DNA from: an uncultured Clostridia bacterium
GTDB taxonomy: Bacteria; Bacillota; Clostridia; TANB77; CAG-508
Direction: 5' to 3'
Assembly (NCBI GenBank): GCA_934162625.1
Contig: CAKPJM010000031.1
Coordinates: 1-16,887 of the forward strand
Length of the DNA stretch: 16,887 nucleotides
In this document: in pieces, positions 1 to 7,493 of the stretch
Layout: every line of letters starts with the position of its first letter
Numbering within the stretch: position 1 is the first letter of the stretch
Position numbers and translations under genes: made by a program
The notes under the pieces: model-generated
What the model was told of the DNA's origin: nothing
What the model saw: the letters and a program-made list of their open reading frames with translations, nothing else
The model's database searches: none

Positions 1-75
1 GGCCCCTTGGTCAAGCGGTTAAGACGCAGCCCTCTCAAGGCTGAATCATGGGTTCGATTCCCGTAGGGGTCACCA
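1..75 (+). tRNA. tRNA-Glu, anticodon CTC
   Basis: A complete cloverleaf starts at the first base of the window. The 7-bp acceptor stem (1-7 with 65-71) has one G-U pair. The anticodon stem is 27-31/39-43 with the 7-base loop CTCTCAA, giving anticodon CTC at 34-36, which reads GAG. The T arm is 48-52/60-64 with loop TTCGATT. Discriminator A72 is followed by an encoded CCA (73-75). The GGCCCCTTGGTCAAGCGG 5' end is typical of Firmicutes tRNA-Glu. In an AT-rich genome this is the minor glutamate isoacceptor beside a TTC species. Its promoter, or an upstream tRNA cluster, lies outside the window. Confidence 0.96.
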
Positions 76-80
76 ACAAA

Positions 81-94
81 CTCGCGTGAGCGAG
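81..94 (+). other. Short hairpin 3' of the tRNA
   Basis: CTCGC-GTGA-GCGAG forms a perfect 5-bp GC-rich stem five bases after the CCA end. It is followed by an A/G run, not a T run, so it is not a canonical intrinsic terminator. It may be a processing or end signal for the tRNA transcript. Confidence 0.35.
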
Positions 95-100
95 AAGAAA

Positions 101-190
101 AAGATAAAAATGAAGAGTGAAGAATAAATTGGCGTTTTAGAGTGATTTTAAAAAGCAATTTTGTATTCTTCATTTTTTATTTATTATTTT
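101..190. repeat. Heptamer-arm palindromic repeat, copy 1
   Basis: The left arm carries tandem 7-mers (TGAAGAG, TGAAGAA) and the right arm their complement. TGAAGAATA at 118-126 is the exact reverse complement of TATTCTTCA at 164-172. The arms flank about 37 bases of unique sequence. It belongs to the same family as the elements at 2774, 7358 and 14958. It lies between the tRNA and the lysS promoter, and its T-rich right end could also help end transcription from the tRNA. Confidence 0.6.
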
Positions 191-272
191 TTACTAAAAA
201 ATTATTACATAAATTTTACCTTTGCCTATTTACAAATATGCCAGTATATTCATAAATTTAGCTGTATAAATA

Positions 273-301
273 TTTACAATATACATTTTCTATTATATAA
301 T
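273..301 (+). promoter_or_regulatory. lysS promoter (sigma-A type)
   Basis: TTTACA (273-278), a 17-base spacer and TATAAT (296-301). The -10 is perfect and the -35 has one mismatch. It lies 31 bases before the chosen lysS start. No T-box leader is visible between promoter and gene. Confidence 0.7.
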
Positions 302-332
302 ATAAAAATAAGTTTTTAAGGAGATGAAGTAT

Positions 333-1829
333 ATGGCAGAAAATATTGAGAATAATCAAGAGCAATTAGATGAAAATCATTTAATATCAATTAGAAAAGA
401 AAAATTAAGAGAATTACAATCACAAGGAAAAGATCCATTTAAAGTAACAAAATATAATAGAACACATTTAAGCCAAGAAATAAAAGATAATTATGAAGAA
501 TTAGAAGGAAAAGATGTTTCTGTAGCTGGAAGAATAATGGCAAAAAGAATAATGGGAAAAGCATCGTTTTGTACTATTCAAGATGCAAAAGGAAAAATTC
601 AAAGCTATGTTAGTATAAATGACTTAGGAGAAGAAAGCTACTCTGCATTTAAAACATATGACATAGGAGATATTATTGGAATAAAAGGATTTGTATTTAA
701 AACAAGAACAGAAGAAATCTCTGTACATGCAAAAGAAGTAGTACTTCTTACAAAATCTTTAAGACCACTTCCAGAAAAATTCCATGGATTAACAGATAAA
801 GAAGAAAGATATAGAAGAAGGTATGTTGATTTAATAATGAACGAAGAAGCTAAAAGAGTTGCATTTTTACGTCCAAAAATTATTAGATGTATACAAAACT
901 TTATGGATGGAGAAGGATTTACAGAAGTTGAGACACCAGTTCTAACAACACTTTTGACAGGTGCGTCTGCAAGACCATTTGTTACACATCATAATGCACA
1001 AAACTTAGACATGTATCTTCGTATTGCCTTAGAATTACCACTTAAGAGGTTATTAGTCGGAGGAATGGAAGCTGTATACGAGATAGGTAGAGTGTTTAGA
1101 AACGAGGGAATGGATTTAAAACATAATCCAGAATTTACATTAATGGAAGCTTATCTGGCATATTCAAATCTAGAAGGAATGATGGATCTAACTGAAAAAA
1201 TGTTCCAAAAAATTGCAAAAGATGTAACAGGAAAAATGGTATATAATTGGGGTGGAAATGAAATTAATCTTGAAGGACCATGGAAAAGAGTTAGCATGAC
1301 AGATGCAATAAAAGAACAAACAGGAATTGATTTTAAGAAAATCACAGATATTAATGAATGCTTAAAACTAGCAGAAGAACATAATATAGAACTAGAAGAG
1401 CATGAAAAAACATATGGACATATAATAAATGCGTTCTTTGAAAAATATGTTGAAGAGAAATTAATTCAGCCTACATTTTTATATGGACATCCATTAGAAA
1501 TATCACCACTTACAAAGAAAAATCCAGAAGATCCAAGATTTGTAGACAGATTCGAACTATTTATAGCAGGAAAAGAATTTGCTAACGCTTATACAGAACT
1601 TAATGATCCAATTGATCAATTAGAAAGATTTGAAGCACAACTAAAAGAAAGAGAACTTGGAAATGATGAAGCGAATGATATAGACATGGACTTTATTGAA
1701 GCTCTAGAATATGGTATGCCACCAGCTGGAGGAATTGGATACGGAATAGATAGATTATGCATGCTATTTACAGAAAGTGAATCAATAAGGGATGTAATTT
1801 TATTCCCAACAATGAAACCACTTGCATAA
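333..1829 (+). CDS. lysS: Lysyl-tRNA synthetase, class II
   Basis: Charges tRNA-Lys with lysine in the cytoplasm, using ATP. The 498-residue product has the usual length and order: an N-terminal OB-fold anticodon-binding domain (about residues 50-145), then the class II catalytic core. The core has motif 2 FRNEGMDLKHNPEF (from about 255) and motif 3 GGIGYGIDRL (about 466-475). The motif-1 region reads TGASARPF where GGAxARPF is more common. An in-frame ATG at 324 abuts the AAGGAG (318-323), so the ATG at 333, nine bases after it, is the better start. It has its own promoter at 273-301. The stop codon is the first base triplet of a palindromic repeat (1827-1950) that may also end the transcript. 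The family assignment is certain; only the start choice is open. Confidence 0.97.
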   Translation: MAENIENNQEQLDENHLISIRKEKLRELQSQGKDPFKVTKYNRTHLSQEIKDNYEELEGKDVSVAGRIMAKRIMGKASFCTIQDAKGKIQSYVSINDLGEESYSAFKTYDIGDIIGIKGFVFKTRTEEISVHAKEVVLLTKSLRPLPEKFHGLTDKEERYRRRYVDLIMNEEAKRVAFLRPKIIRCIQNFMDGEGFTEVETPVLTTLLTGASARPFVTHHNAQNLDMYLRIALELPLKRLLVGGMEAVYEIGRVFRNEGMDLKHNPEFTLMEAYLAYSNLEGMMDLTEKMFQKIAKDVTGKMVYNWGGNEINLEGPWKRVSMTDAIKEQTGIDFKKITDINECLKLAEEHNIELEEHEKTYGHIINAFFEKYVEEKLIQPTFLYGHPLEISPLTKKNPEDPRFVDRFELFIAGKEFANAYTELNDPIDQLERFEAQLKERELGNDEANDIDMDFIEALEYGMPPAGGIGYGIDRLCMLFTESESIRDVILFPTMKPLA

Positions 1830-1950
1830 AACGAATGAAATTAGGCATCTTGCGTTGTCAAACTTCATGAAAATTCTTGCGATATACAGCGTATTATCTT
1901 AAGAATTTTCATTTGTTTTCTTAGCAATATACCAAATTTGATTCGTTTTA
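1827..1950. repeat. TCTTGCGTTGT palindromic element, copy 1
   Basis: The ends are perfect inverted repeats: TAAAACGAAT (1827-1836) and ATTCGTTTTA (1941-1950), extended imperfectly inward. The centre holds a second perfect 12-bp inverted repeat, ATGAAAATTCTT (1867-1878) with AAGAATTTTCAT (1901-1912). The block TCTTGCGTTGTCAAAC (1848-1863) and the right-side TTAGCAATA (1921-1929) recur in the element at 16785-16887. The lysS stop codon is the first three bases of the element, so it sits exactly against the gene. It looks like a non-coding palindromic repeat (REP/BIME-like in character) that could fold in RNA and end or protect the lysS message. Confidence 0.65.
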
Positions 1951-1958
1951 GGAACTAA

Positions 1959-1987
1959 TTGGAAGTATTTATTATTTGAAATAAATT
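1959..1987 (+). promoter_or_regulatory. Weak candidate promoter for the membrane protease gene
   Basis: TTGGAA (1959-1964), a 17-base spacer and TAAATT (1982-1987). Both boxes are imperfect. It is the only candidate between the palindromic repeat and the gene. Confidence 0.25.
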
Positions 1988-2013
1988 GAATAGGGATGAG
2001 AAAAGAGGAAAAT

Positions 2014-2763
2014 ATGTTTAACTTTTCGTTAGATAAAAGAACAATTATTATAATATTAATAATAATGTTAGTGTTATGGCTGATAAGTCAAGGAACAGCA
2101 GGAATTTTAAATTTACTATTAACTATACCAGGTGTATTAATAGCAATCACGTTCCATGAATTTGCACATGCATGGATGGCAGTTAAATTAGGAGATAATA
2201 CACCAAAACTTCAAGGAAGATTAAGTCTAAATCCATTTGATCATATGGATCCAATAGGATTTGTATTTCTAATTGTTGCAGGGTTTGGATGGGGAAAACC
2301 AGTAGAAATAGACTCTAGAAACTTTAATGGTAAATACTCTCTATCAAAAGCAGAAGCAATAGTTGCAGCTGCAGGCCCAATAATGAATTTTATTTTGGCA
2401 TTTATATTTATGATAATATATTATGCTGTATTTGTTTCAACCAATGCTTTAGGATCACTTACGTTACAATGGCAACAAGTAATATATCATATAATGGCTT
2501 ACATAATAAGCATTAATATAGGGCTAGGAGTATTTAACCTAATACCACTACCACCATTAGATGGTTCAAAAATATTAATGCACTTTTTGCCAGCTAAAGG
2601 CAAAGAGTGGTTCTATAATAATCAACAGATATTTTATATAGTATTTTTATTGATTTGGATAACAGGCTTATCAAGTGTAGTCTTACAACCTATTTTTGGA
2701 GCAGTATTTAGTGGAATGAATTGGATTGTAGAAAAACTATTTAAACTGTTATCATTAATATAG
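2014..2763 (+). CDS. Site-2-type membrane zinc metalloprotease (peptidase M50)
   Basis: A polytopic membrane protease of the site-2 protease family, which cuts substrates within or near the membrane. The natural substrate is not evident here. The 249-residue product has several hydrophobic segments. The zinc site is HEFAH (H48, E49, H52) in the second helix, and the third ligand lies in NLIPLPPLDG (D183). The conserved GPIMN (about 121-125) and GWGKPVEI segment are also present. It belongs to the short soluble-domain-free branch without PDZ (as in B. subtilis YwhC-like proteins), not RseP/SpoIVFB. The start at 2014 is chosen because GAGGA lies just before it; the earlier ATG at 1996 has no ribosome site. 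The gene is followed by a heptamer palindrome and tsaD, possibly co-transcribed. Confidence 0.88.
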   Translation: MFNFSLDKRTIIIILIIMLVLWLISQGTAGILNLLLTIPGVLIAITFHEFAHAWMAVKLGDNTPKLQGRLSLNPFDHMDPIGFVFLIVAGFGWGKPVEIDSRNFNGKYSLSKAEAIVAAAGPIMNFILAFIFMIIYYAVFVSTNALGSLTLQWQQVIYHIMAYIISINIGLGVFNLIPLPPLDGSKILMHFLPAKGKEWFYNNQQIFYIVFLLIWITGLSSVVLQPIFGAVFSGMNWIVEKLFKLLSLI

Positions 2764-2773
2764 AATGTAATTT

Positions 2774-2860
2774 GCACAAAGTGGGAAAGCACAAAGTGTG
2801 AATTAGGGAAATATCTACTAAGACTAACTATAGGATCTCACATCCCACCTCACACTTCAT
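2774..2860. repeat. Heptamer-arm palindromic repeat, copy 2
   Basis: The left arm (2774-2804) has 7-base periodic AAGTGGG/AAAGCAC/AAAGTGT units. The right arm (2833-2860) reads CTCACAT, CCCACCT, CACACTT in exact 7-base steps. AAGTGTGA (2794-2801) pairs perfectly with TCACACTT (2850-2857). It fills most of the gap between the protease gene and tsaD. Confidence 0.65.
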
Positions 2861-2890
2861 AAAAAAACATATAATTAAGGAAATGAAGAA

Positions 2891-3920
2891 ATGAAAGAAG
2901 TATTAACTTTAGGAATTGAATCAAGTTGTGATGAAACTTCTTGTGCCATTGTGAAAAATGGTAGAGAAGTTCTTTCTAATATAATAAATTCTCAAATTGA
3001 TATACATAAAGAGTATGGAGGCGTTGTACCAGAGATTGCATCAAGATGCCATACAGAGGTTATTAATCAAATAACAAAACAAGCCTTAAAAGAGGCAAAC
3101 TATACTATGAACGACATAGACGTTATATCTTGTACATATGGACCAGGATTGGTTGGTGCACTATTAGTAGGAGTTTCTTATGCAAAGGGACTAGCATTTG
3201 CAAATAATAAACCATTAGTAGGAGTAAATCATATAGAAGGACATATTGCAGCAAACTATATAACACACAAAGAGCTAAAACCGCCATTTTTATGTTTAAT
3301 GATGTCTGGAGGAAATACACAAATTGTATATGTAAAAGACTACTGTAAATTTGAAGTTTTAGGAAAAACAAGAGATGATGCAATAGGAGAGGCATTTGAT
3401 AAAGTCGCAAGAGTTGTAGGGCTTCGGTTATCCAGGTGGACCCAAAGTAGATAACCTTGCAAAGCAAGGAGAGGCAAACATAGAATTACCAAAAACACAT
3501 TTTGAGAATATGGATTTTAGTTTTAGTGGAATAAAAACAGCTGTTATAAACTTAAATCATAAAACCCCTAACATAAATAAAGCAGATTTATGTGCAAGTT
3601 TTGAGAAGACAGTTACAGAAATATTAATAGAGAATATAAAAAAATCGATAAATTATATTAAAAATACTGCAGAAGGGGACGACTCAATGCACCCACAAGA
3701 CACCCCAATTAAATTAGTTTTAGCAGGTGGAGTCTCTGCAAACTCATACATAAGAAATGCTTTTATGAATTTAGAAAAAGATGGAATACAAATATATATG
3801 CCAGATTTAAAACTATGTACAGATAACGCAGCAATGATAGCTTCAGCGGGATATTATAATTATTTAGAAGGAAATTTATCAGATTATACATTGAATGCAG
3901 TGCCAAATTTGAAATTATAA
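2891..3920 (+). CDS. tsaD: tRNA t6A threonylcarbamoyltransferase TsaD, needs +1 frameshift
   Basis: TsaD transfers threonylcarbamoyl to A37 of ANN-decoding tRNAs (t6A), acting with TsaB and TsaE. The reading frame is broken by one base. Zero frame runs 2891-3454 and ends in a non-homologous tail (LRLSRWTQSR). The family sequence resumes in the +1 frame through 3920. Joining VVGL178 to GYPGGPKVDN at 3426 gives 342 residues, the normal length. Visible signatures are GIESSCDETS (8-17), metal ligands H114 and H118 in NHIEGH, FSFSGIKTAV, LAGGVSAN, and D311 in CTDNAAMIA. All are intact on both sides, arguing against an old pseudogene. The extra base is the C of CTT-C-GGT (3425). Upstream AAGGA (2877-2881) supports the start. 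Alternatives are a recent null mutation or sequence error; the identical break in clpX makes recoding worth testing. Confidence 0.9.
3422..3428 (+). promoter_or_regulatory. Candidate +1 recoding site in tsaD (CTT-CGG-T)
   Basis: Zero-frame codons 178-179 are CTT CGG; the family protein requires CTT (C) GGT, i.e. Leu-Gly. CGG is an extremely rare codon in this window. A Leu tRNA with a GAG anticodon could re-pair fully with UUC after a +1 slip. AGGG directly precedes CTT and could act as an internal Shine-Dalgarno-like stimulator, as in prfB. The zero frame stops at TAA 3452-3454. Confidence 0.5.
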
Positions 3921-3952
3921 TTAGAAAAGGTAAGAAGTGAAAGGAGAAGAAA

Positions 3953-4651
3953 ATGGCAATATACGCAATATCTGATTTGCATTTATCTTTTGGCAATAAT
4001 AAACCTATGGATATATTTGGTGCAAATTGGGAGAACCATACAGAGAAAATAAAAGAAGATTGGCTAAAAAAAGTAACAAATAGTGATTTAGTATTACTGC
4101 CAGGCGACTTTTCATGGGCGATGTACCTACAAGATACATACCAAGATTTTGAATACTTAAACAATTTACCAGGAAAAAAACTATTATTAAAAGGAAATCA
4201 TGATTACTGGTGGACAACATTAAAAAAGATGAGAGAATACTTAGAAAAAAACAATTTTAAAAATATTGATTTTATATATAATAATAGCTACTTGTTCGAT
4301 GATAAGATAATAGTTGGAACAAGAGGATGGCAAGATGACGAAAATGCTCAAGATAAAAAGATATTAAAAAGAGAAAATATAAGATTAGAATTATCTATAA
4401 AAGATGGAATAAAAAAATATGGGGAAGGCAAAGAAATAATAGTATGTATGCACTATCCACCATTTAATAGACATGAAGAAAATAGCTTAAATTTAATATC
4501 AACAATGAAAAAATATAATGTGAGTACTTGTATTTATGGACACTTGCATGGAGAAACAGGAAAAGAGGCTAAACAAGGCAAAATAGAACAAATAAATTTT
4601 AAATTAGTGAGTTGCGATCAGGTTAAATTTGAATTACAAAAGATAGAATAA
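3953..4651 (+). CDS. Calcineurin-like metallophosphoesterase
   Basis: A soluble two-metal phosphoesterase of 232 residues. All signature blocks of the calcineurin-like fold are in order: DLH (D8, H10), PGDFSW (D52), GNHDYWW (N82, H83), MHYPPF (H167) and GHLHG (H197, H199). The YWW after GNHD and the HYPPF block match a stand-alone bacterial subgroup usually annotated only as 'metallophosphoesterase'. The physiological substrate is not known from sequence. The AAGGAG about seven bases before ATG 3953 supports the start. The gene begins 32 bases after tsaD and probably shares its transcript. It is followed by an inverted GC-rich repeat pair and a bidirectional terminator. Confidence 0.9.
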   Translation: MAIYAISDLHLSFGNNKPMDIFGANWENHTEKIKEDWLKKVTNSDLVLLPGDFSWAMYLQDTYQDFEYLNNLPGKKLLLKGNHDYWWTTLKKMREYLEKNNFKNIDFIYNNSYLFDDKIIVGTRGWQDDENAQDKKILKRENIRLELSIKDGIKKYGEGKEIIVCMHYPPFNRHEENSLNLISTMKKYNVSTCIYGHLHGETGKEAKQGKIEQINFKLVSCDQVKFELQKIE

Positions 4652-4721
4652 AGCGAACTGGGGTTGTGCTTTGTTCTGGAAATTTTTTATCTACATTTAT
4701 TTTTTTACTTTTCGTTCAAGA

Positions 4722-4809
4722 TATAGGAGCAGGCTCTGTACCCGCCTGCATTCAAGAAATCACCCTAATAATAATTTATTTCAGGCAGACACAGGGTCTG
4801 CCACTACGT
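4722..4809. repeat. Inverted pair of GGGCAGGCCCTGT-type repeats
   Basis: The left part (from 4725) reads GGAGCAGGCTCTGTACCCGCCTGC. The right part (4783-4809), read on the minus strand, is GTAGTGGCAGACCCTGTGTCTGCC. Both are diverged relatives of the hairpin at 16237-16260 (GTAGGGGCAGGCCCTGTGCCTGCCC). They face each other across about 35 bases of AT-rich sequence. This is a GC-rich island in an AT-rich intergenic region, with no coding potential. Confidence 0.6.
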
Positions 4810-4837
4810 TAATTAAATAAGATAACAAATTAGTTTT

Positions 4838-4873
4838 AAAAAAAGTGCATGAAATTATTTTCATACACTTTTT
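4838..4873. terminator. Bidirectional intrinsic terminator
   Basis: GTG-C-ATGAAA (4845-4854) and TTTCAT-A-CAC (4859-4868) form a stem with one internal mismatch and a 4-base loop. It is flanked by an A run on the left and a T run on the right, so it can end transcripts from both sides. It serves the metallophosphoesterase (plus) and, seven bases past its stop codon, the S1-domain gene (minus). Confidence 0.85.
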
Positions 4874-4879
4874 CTTTTA

Positions 4880-5740
4880 TTACAACAATGCAAGTTTAAA
4901 ATGCGATGGGTCATCTTTCAAAGCCTTTATTGAAAAAAGATATGTTTCATTTTCTTTTATTGCGCAAGGCGGAAAGTTATTGCTTTCATTAAAAATGATA
5001 AACCAATTTTCATCAGCATTATTGCAATGTGCAATTTGGAGTCCAAAATCAGCATTTAAAATTCCAGACTGATTTGAATTTAACTCGATGAATATTCCAG
5101 AGGAATCTTTTACCATAGCAGCGACTCTTCCAGAAACGATATCTCCAACTTTAAAGTCTTGATAGGAAACAGTGGACTTGTAACTAACTATAAACTTCCC
5201 GGGTAAATTTTGGTATAAAATATGCACAGGAATGTAGTCAAGGTCTTTAAAACAATTTTTGACATTGATATACGAGGACGATATTTCATGGAATGGTATC
5301 AAACCATATATTCCTGCCCCGATATCAACAAAAACACCTGCACCGGATGAACCTGTTTTGCGAGCAAAGATTGTTTCTTCACAACCTTCAAGAGCTGAAA
5401 AATACGACAAAGCATCTTTCATATTGCTTTTTCTGGAGAGAGTAAAAAGGTTTGTGTCGCTTGAATAACCTATAATCTTAGCTGTAATTAAACATTGCTC
5501 TTTTAAAAAAGGAAAAAGAGTTTTACGATTTATGTCTTTTAAGTCATAAATGCTTAATTCACTTAAAGGGATAATTCCAAAAAATGAATTTCCAATAAAA
5601 ACTTCCAATTCATTCTTGGAATAATCATAGCGCCTAGGGGAACAGCTAACAACTTCACCAATATAACACCTTGGATCAAGTGAGGGATCCAGAGTTGTTA
5701 ATTTGTGCCGAGCTTCAGGTAAAAAACTTTGCACTACCAT
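4880..5740 (-). CDS. S1 RNA-binding domain protein
   Basis: A 286-residue cytoplasmic protein made of three consecutive S1/OB-like segments. The first is about residues 20-105 (YIGEVVSC...GIIPLSEL). The second is about 115-195 (TIFARKTGSSGAGVFVDIGAGIYGLIPFHEI). The third starts near 205 (FKVGDIVSGRVAAMVKDSSGIFIEL). Such proteins bind RNA; the exact role is not known, and it is too short to be the full ribosomal protein S1. The start at 5740 is chosen because AAAGGAGG lies ten bases upstream (5751-5758); upstream in-frame ATGs lack one. It is the only minus-strand gene in the window, with its own promoter and terminator. Codon use is less AT-biased than its neighbours (CGC, CGG, CCC-GGG), suggesting lower expression or different ancestry. 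Codon 11 is the only in-frame CGG away from the tsaD and clpX breaks. Confidence 0.8.
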   Translation of the reverse strand: MVVQSFLPEARHKLTTLDPSLDPRCYIGEVVSCSPRRYDYSKNELEVFIGNSFFGIIPLSELSIYDLKDINRKTLFPFLKEQCLITAKIIGYSSDTNLFTLSRKSNMKDALSYFSALEGCEETIFARKTGSSGAGVFVDIGAGIYGLIPFHEISSSYINVKNCFKDLDYIPVHILYQNLPGKFIVSYKSTVSYQDFKVGDIVSGRVAAMVKDSSGIFIELNSNQSGILNADFGLQIAHCNNADENWFIIFNESNNFPPCAIKENETYLFSIKALKDDPSHFKLALL

Positions 5741-5788
5741 AGAGTTTAGACCTCCTTTAAAAATATATGTCATATAGACACTAAAGTA

Positions 5789-5817
5789 ATTATAGCACAA
5801 ATTTATGTAAAACTCAA
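5789..5817 (-). promoter_or_regulatory. Promoter of the S1-domain gene
   Basis: On the minus strand: TTGAGT (5817-5812), a 17-base spacer, then a perfect TATAAT (5794-5789). It lies about 50 bases upstream of the chosen start and 30 bases before its ribosome binding site. It fits the downstream start at 5740, since a start at 5851 would lie upstream of this promoter. Confidence 0.8.
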
Positions 5818-5913
5818 TATAAAATTCTTTTGTAATGATATTAAACCGCACTAACTAAAAGTGAATTTTGAGATAATAGAAATAAGGTGCAATTTTTTTA
5901 TTATGAATAGGGG

Positions 5914-5941
5914 TTGCAAAAAATTAAAAATATGATATAAT
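5914..5941 (+). promoter_or_regulatory. tig promoter
   Basis: TTGCAA (5914-5919), a 16-base spacer and TATAAT (5936-5941), 36 bases before the tig start codon. It diverges from the S1-gene promoter about 100 bases away. Confidence 0.8.
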
Positions 5942-5977
5942 ACTAAAGTTGATTATAAAAACGGAAGGAAGAGAATA

Positions 5978-7261
5978 ATGAACGTAAAAGTAGAAAAAAC
6001 AGAAAACAATAATGAAGTTAAACTAGAGATAACAGTTGAAGCAGAAAAATTTGACGGAGCAATAAAAACAGTATTTAATAAAAATGCTAAATATTTTAAT
6101 ATACCAGGATTTAGAAAAGGTAAAGCACCATATCAAATAGTAGAAAAAACATATGGAGCACAAATATTTTATGAAGATGCTTTTAACGAAATTGCTGGAC
6201 AAGCATATGAAGAAGCTTTAAAAGAAAATAAAATAGAAGCTGTAAGCAAACCAGAAATAGATTTAGTTCAAATAGAAAAAGGAAAAGATTTAATATTTAC
6301 AGCAGTAGTTTCAACAAAACCAGAAGTAACTTTAGGAAAATATAAAGGTATAGAAATAAAAAAAGTAGAGTATAATGTATCTGATGAAGATGTTGAACAC
6401 GAATTAGGACATATGGCAGAAAAAAATGCTAGACTAGTTTCTGTAGAAGATAGACCAGTAGAATCAGGAGATATTACAGTAATTGATTTTGAAGGATTTG
6501 TAGATGGAAAAGCTTTTGATGGTGGAAAGGCAGAAAACCATGAACTAACTATAGGAAGCAATACTTTTATACCAGGGTTTGAAGATCAAATAATAGGTAT
6601 GAAACTAGAAGAAGAAAAAGAAATAAATGTAAAATTCCCAGAAGAATATTTTTCAGCAAACTTAGCAGGAAAAGATGCTATGTTTAAAGTGAAATTACAT
6701 GAAATAAAGAAAAAAGAAATGCCAGAAATAAATGATGAACTTGCAAAAGACATAAGTGAGTTTGATACAATAGATGAATTAAAGAAAAGCATTAGAGAAA
6801 AACAAGAAGAGCAAAACAAACAAAGAGCTAAATACGAAACAGAAGATGAAGTTATAAAGGCTGTATGCGATGAAGCTAAAGTAGATATTCCAAATGGAAT
6901 GATAGAATTAGAAATAGATAGAATGGCACAAGATATTGAAACAAGATTAAGCTACCAAGGAATGAAATTAGAACAATATTTAAAAATGATGAATAAGACT
7001 ATGGAAGACTTTAGAAAAGAAAACAGAGAACAAGCTGAAAATGCAGTAAAATCAAGATTAGTTTTAGAAGCAGTAGAAAAAGATGCAAAAATAGAAGTAA
7101 CAGAAGAAGAAATATCTGCAAAAATAAAAGAAATGGCAGAAAATTATGGTAGAAAAGAAGAAGAAGTTAAAGACAATCCAGAATTAGTAAAATACGTAGG
7201 AGATAGCCTAAAAACAGAAAAAACAATAAACTTCTTAGTAGAAAATGCAAAAATAAAATAA
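5978..7261 (+). CDS. tig: Trigger factor, ribosome-associated chaperone and prolyl isomerase
   Basis: Binds nascent chains at the ribosome exit tunnel and helps them fold. At 427 residues it has the usual length. The N-terminal ribosome-binding domain carries the signature GFRKGK (44-49). An FKBP-type PPIase domain follows (about 150-235; GDITVIDFEGFVDGKAFDGG, IPGFEDQIIGM). The long helical C-terminal substrate cradle is rich in Lys and Glu. GGAAGGAAG precedes the ATG. It has its own promoter (5914-5941) and terminator (7278-7330). The gene order tig-clpP-clpX is widely conserved in bacteria and couples folding with regulated proteolysis. Confidence 0.97.
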   Translation: MNVKVEKTENNNEVKLEITVEAEKFDGAIKTVFNKNAKYFNIPGFRKGKAPYQIVEKTYGAQIFYEDAFNEIAGQAYEEALKENKIEAVSKPEIDLVQIEKGKDLIFTAVVSTKPEVTLGKYKGIEIKKVEYNVSDEDVEHELGHMAEKNARLVSVEDRPVESGDITVIDFEGFVDGKAFDGGKAENHELTIGSNTFIPGFEDQIIGMKLEEEKEINVKFPEEYFSANLAGKDAMFKVKLHEIKKKEMPEINDELAKDISEFDTIDELKKSIREKQEEQNKQRAKYETEDEVIKAVCDEAKVDIPNGMIELEIDRMAQDIETRLSYQGMKLEQYLKMMNKTMEDFRKENREQAENAVKSRLVLEAVEKDAKIEVTEEEISAKIKEMAENYGRKEEEVKDNPELVKYVGDSLKTEKTINFLVENAKIK

Positions 7262-7277
7262 TTAATAATATAATAAA

Positions 7278-7330
7278 GGAGGTAATAGCTTGTTGTAGAA
7301 TATATAATTATGCTATTACCTTATTTTTTA
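7278..7330 (+). terminator. tig terminator containing a strong SD sequence
   Basis: AGGTAATAGC (7280-7289) pairs perfectly with GCTATTACCT (7312-7321) across a 22-base loop and is followed by TTATTTTTT. The left stem strand carries AAAGGAGG (7275-7282), a near-perfect Shine-Dalgarno sequence. It is followed after seven bases by TTG TTG TAG, a potential two-codon ORF. Confidence 0.75.
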
Positions 7331-7357
7331 AACAAATAAAATATAAATTTGGAATTT

Positions 7358-7443
7358 TACGAAGTGCGAAGGGTGAAGAATAAAAGAGGCCCACAAAGTC
7401 TTAACTCTATAAATCACACCTCCCACATCACACATCCAACATC
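7358..7443. repeat. Heptamer-arm palindromic repeat, copy 3
   Basis: The left arm (from 7361) reads GAAGTGC, GAAGGGT, GAAGAAT in exact 7-base steps. The right arm reads CACACCT, CCCACAT, CACACAT, CCAACAT, also in 7-base steps. The arms are imperfectly complementary across a roughly 28-base spacer. It sits between tig and clpP. Confidence 0.68.
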
Positions 7444-7493
7444 AATTGAACAAAATCTTATTTAATAAAATAAAACCAAGGAGGAAAATTATA

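Noticed and set aside
76..332. T-box leader before lysS
   Set aside because: The region has a heptamer palindrome and a plain promoter 31 bases before the gene. There is no T-box sequence and no room for a leader after the promoter.
3510..3920. Separate small gene starting at ATG 3510
   Set aside because: It is the C-terminal part of TsaD in the +1 frame. The family sequence continues upstream of 3510 to 3426 and there is no ribosome site before 3510.
4652..4721. Third copy of the TCTTGCGTTGT palindrome behind the metallophosphoesterase gene
   Set aside because: It has an AAAGCGAAC-like start and T-rich centre but lacks both conserved end blocks. The similarity is too weak.
4845..5072. Plus-strand ORF of 75 codons
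   Set aside because: It lies opposite the S1-domain gene and across its terminator, has no ribosome site and resembles nothing I know.
5741..5851. N-terminal extension of the S1-domain protein from ATG 5851
   Set aside because: The -10/-35 promoter lies inside that extension, and the clear AAAGGAGG points to the start at 5740.
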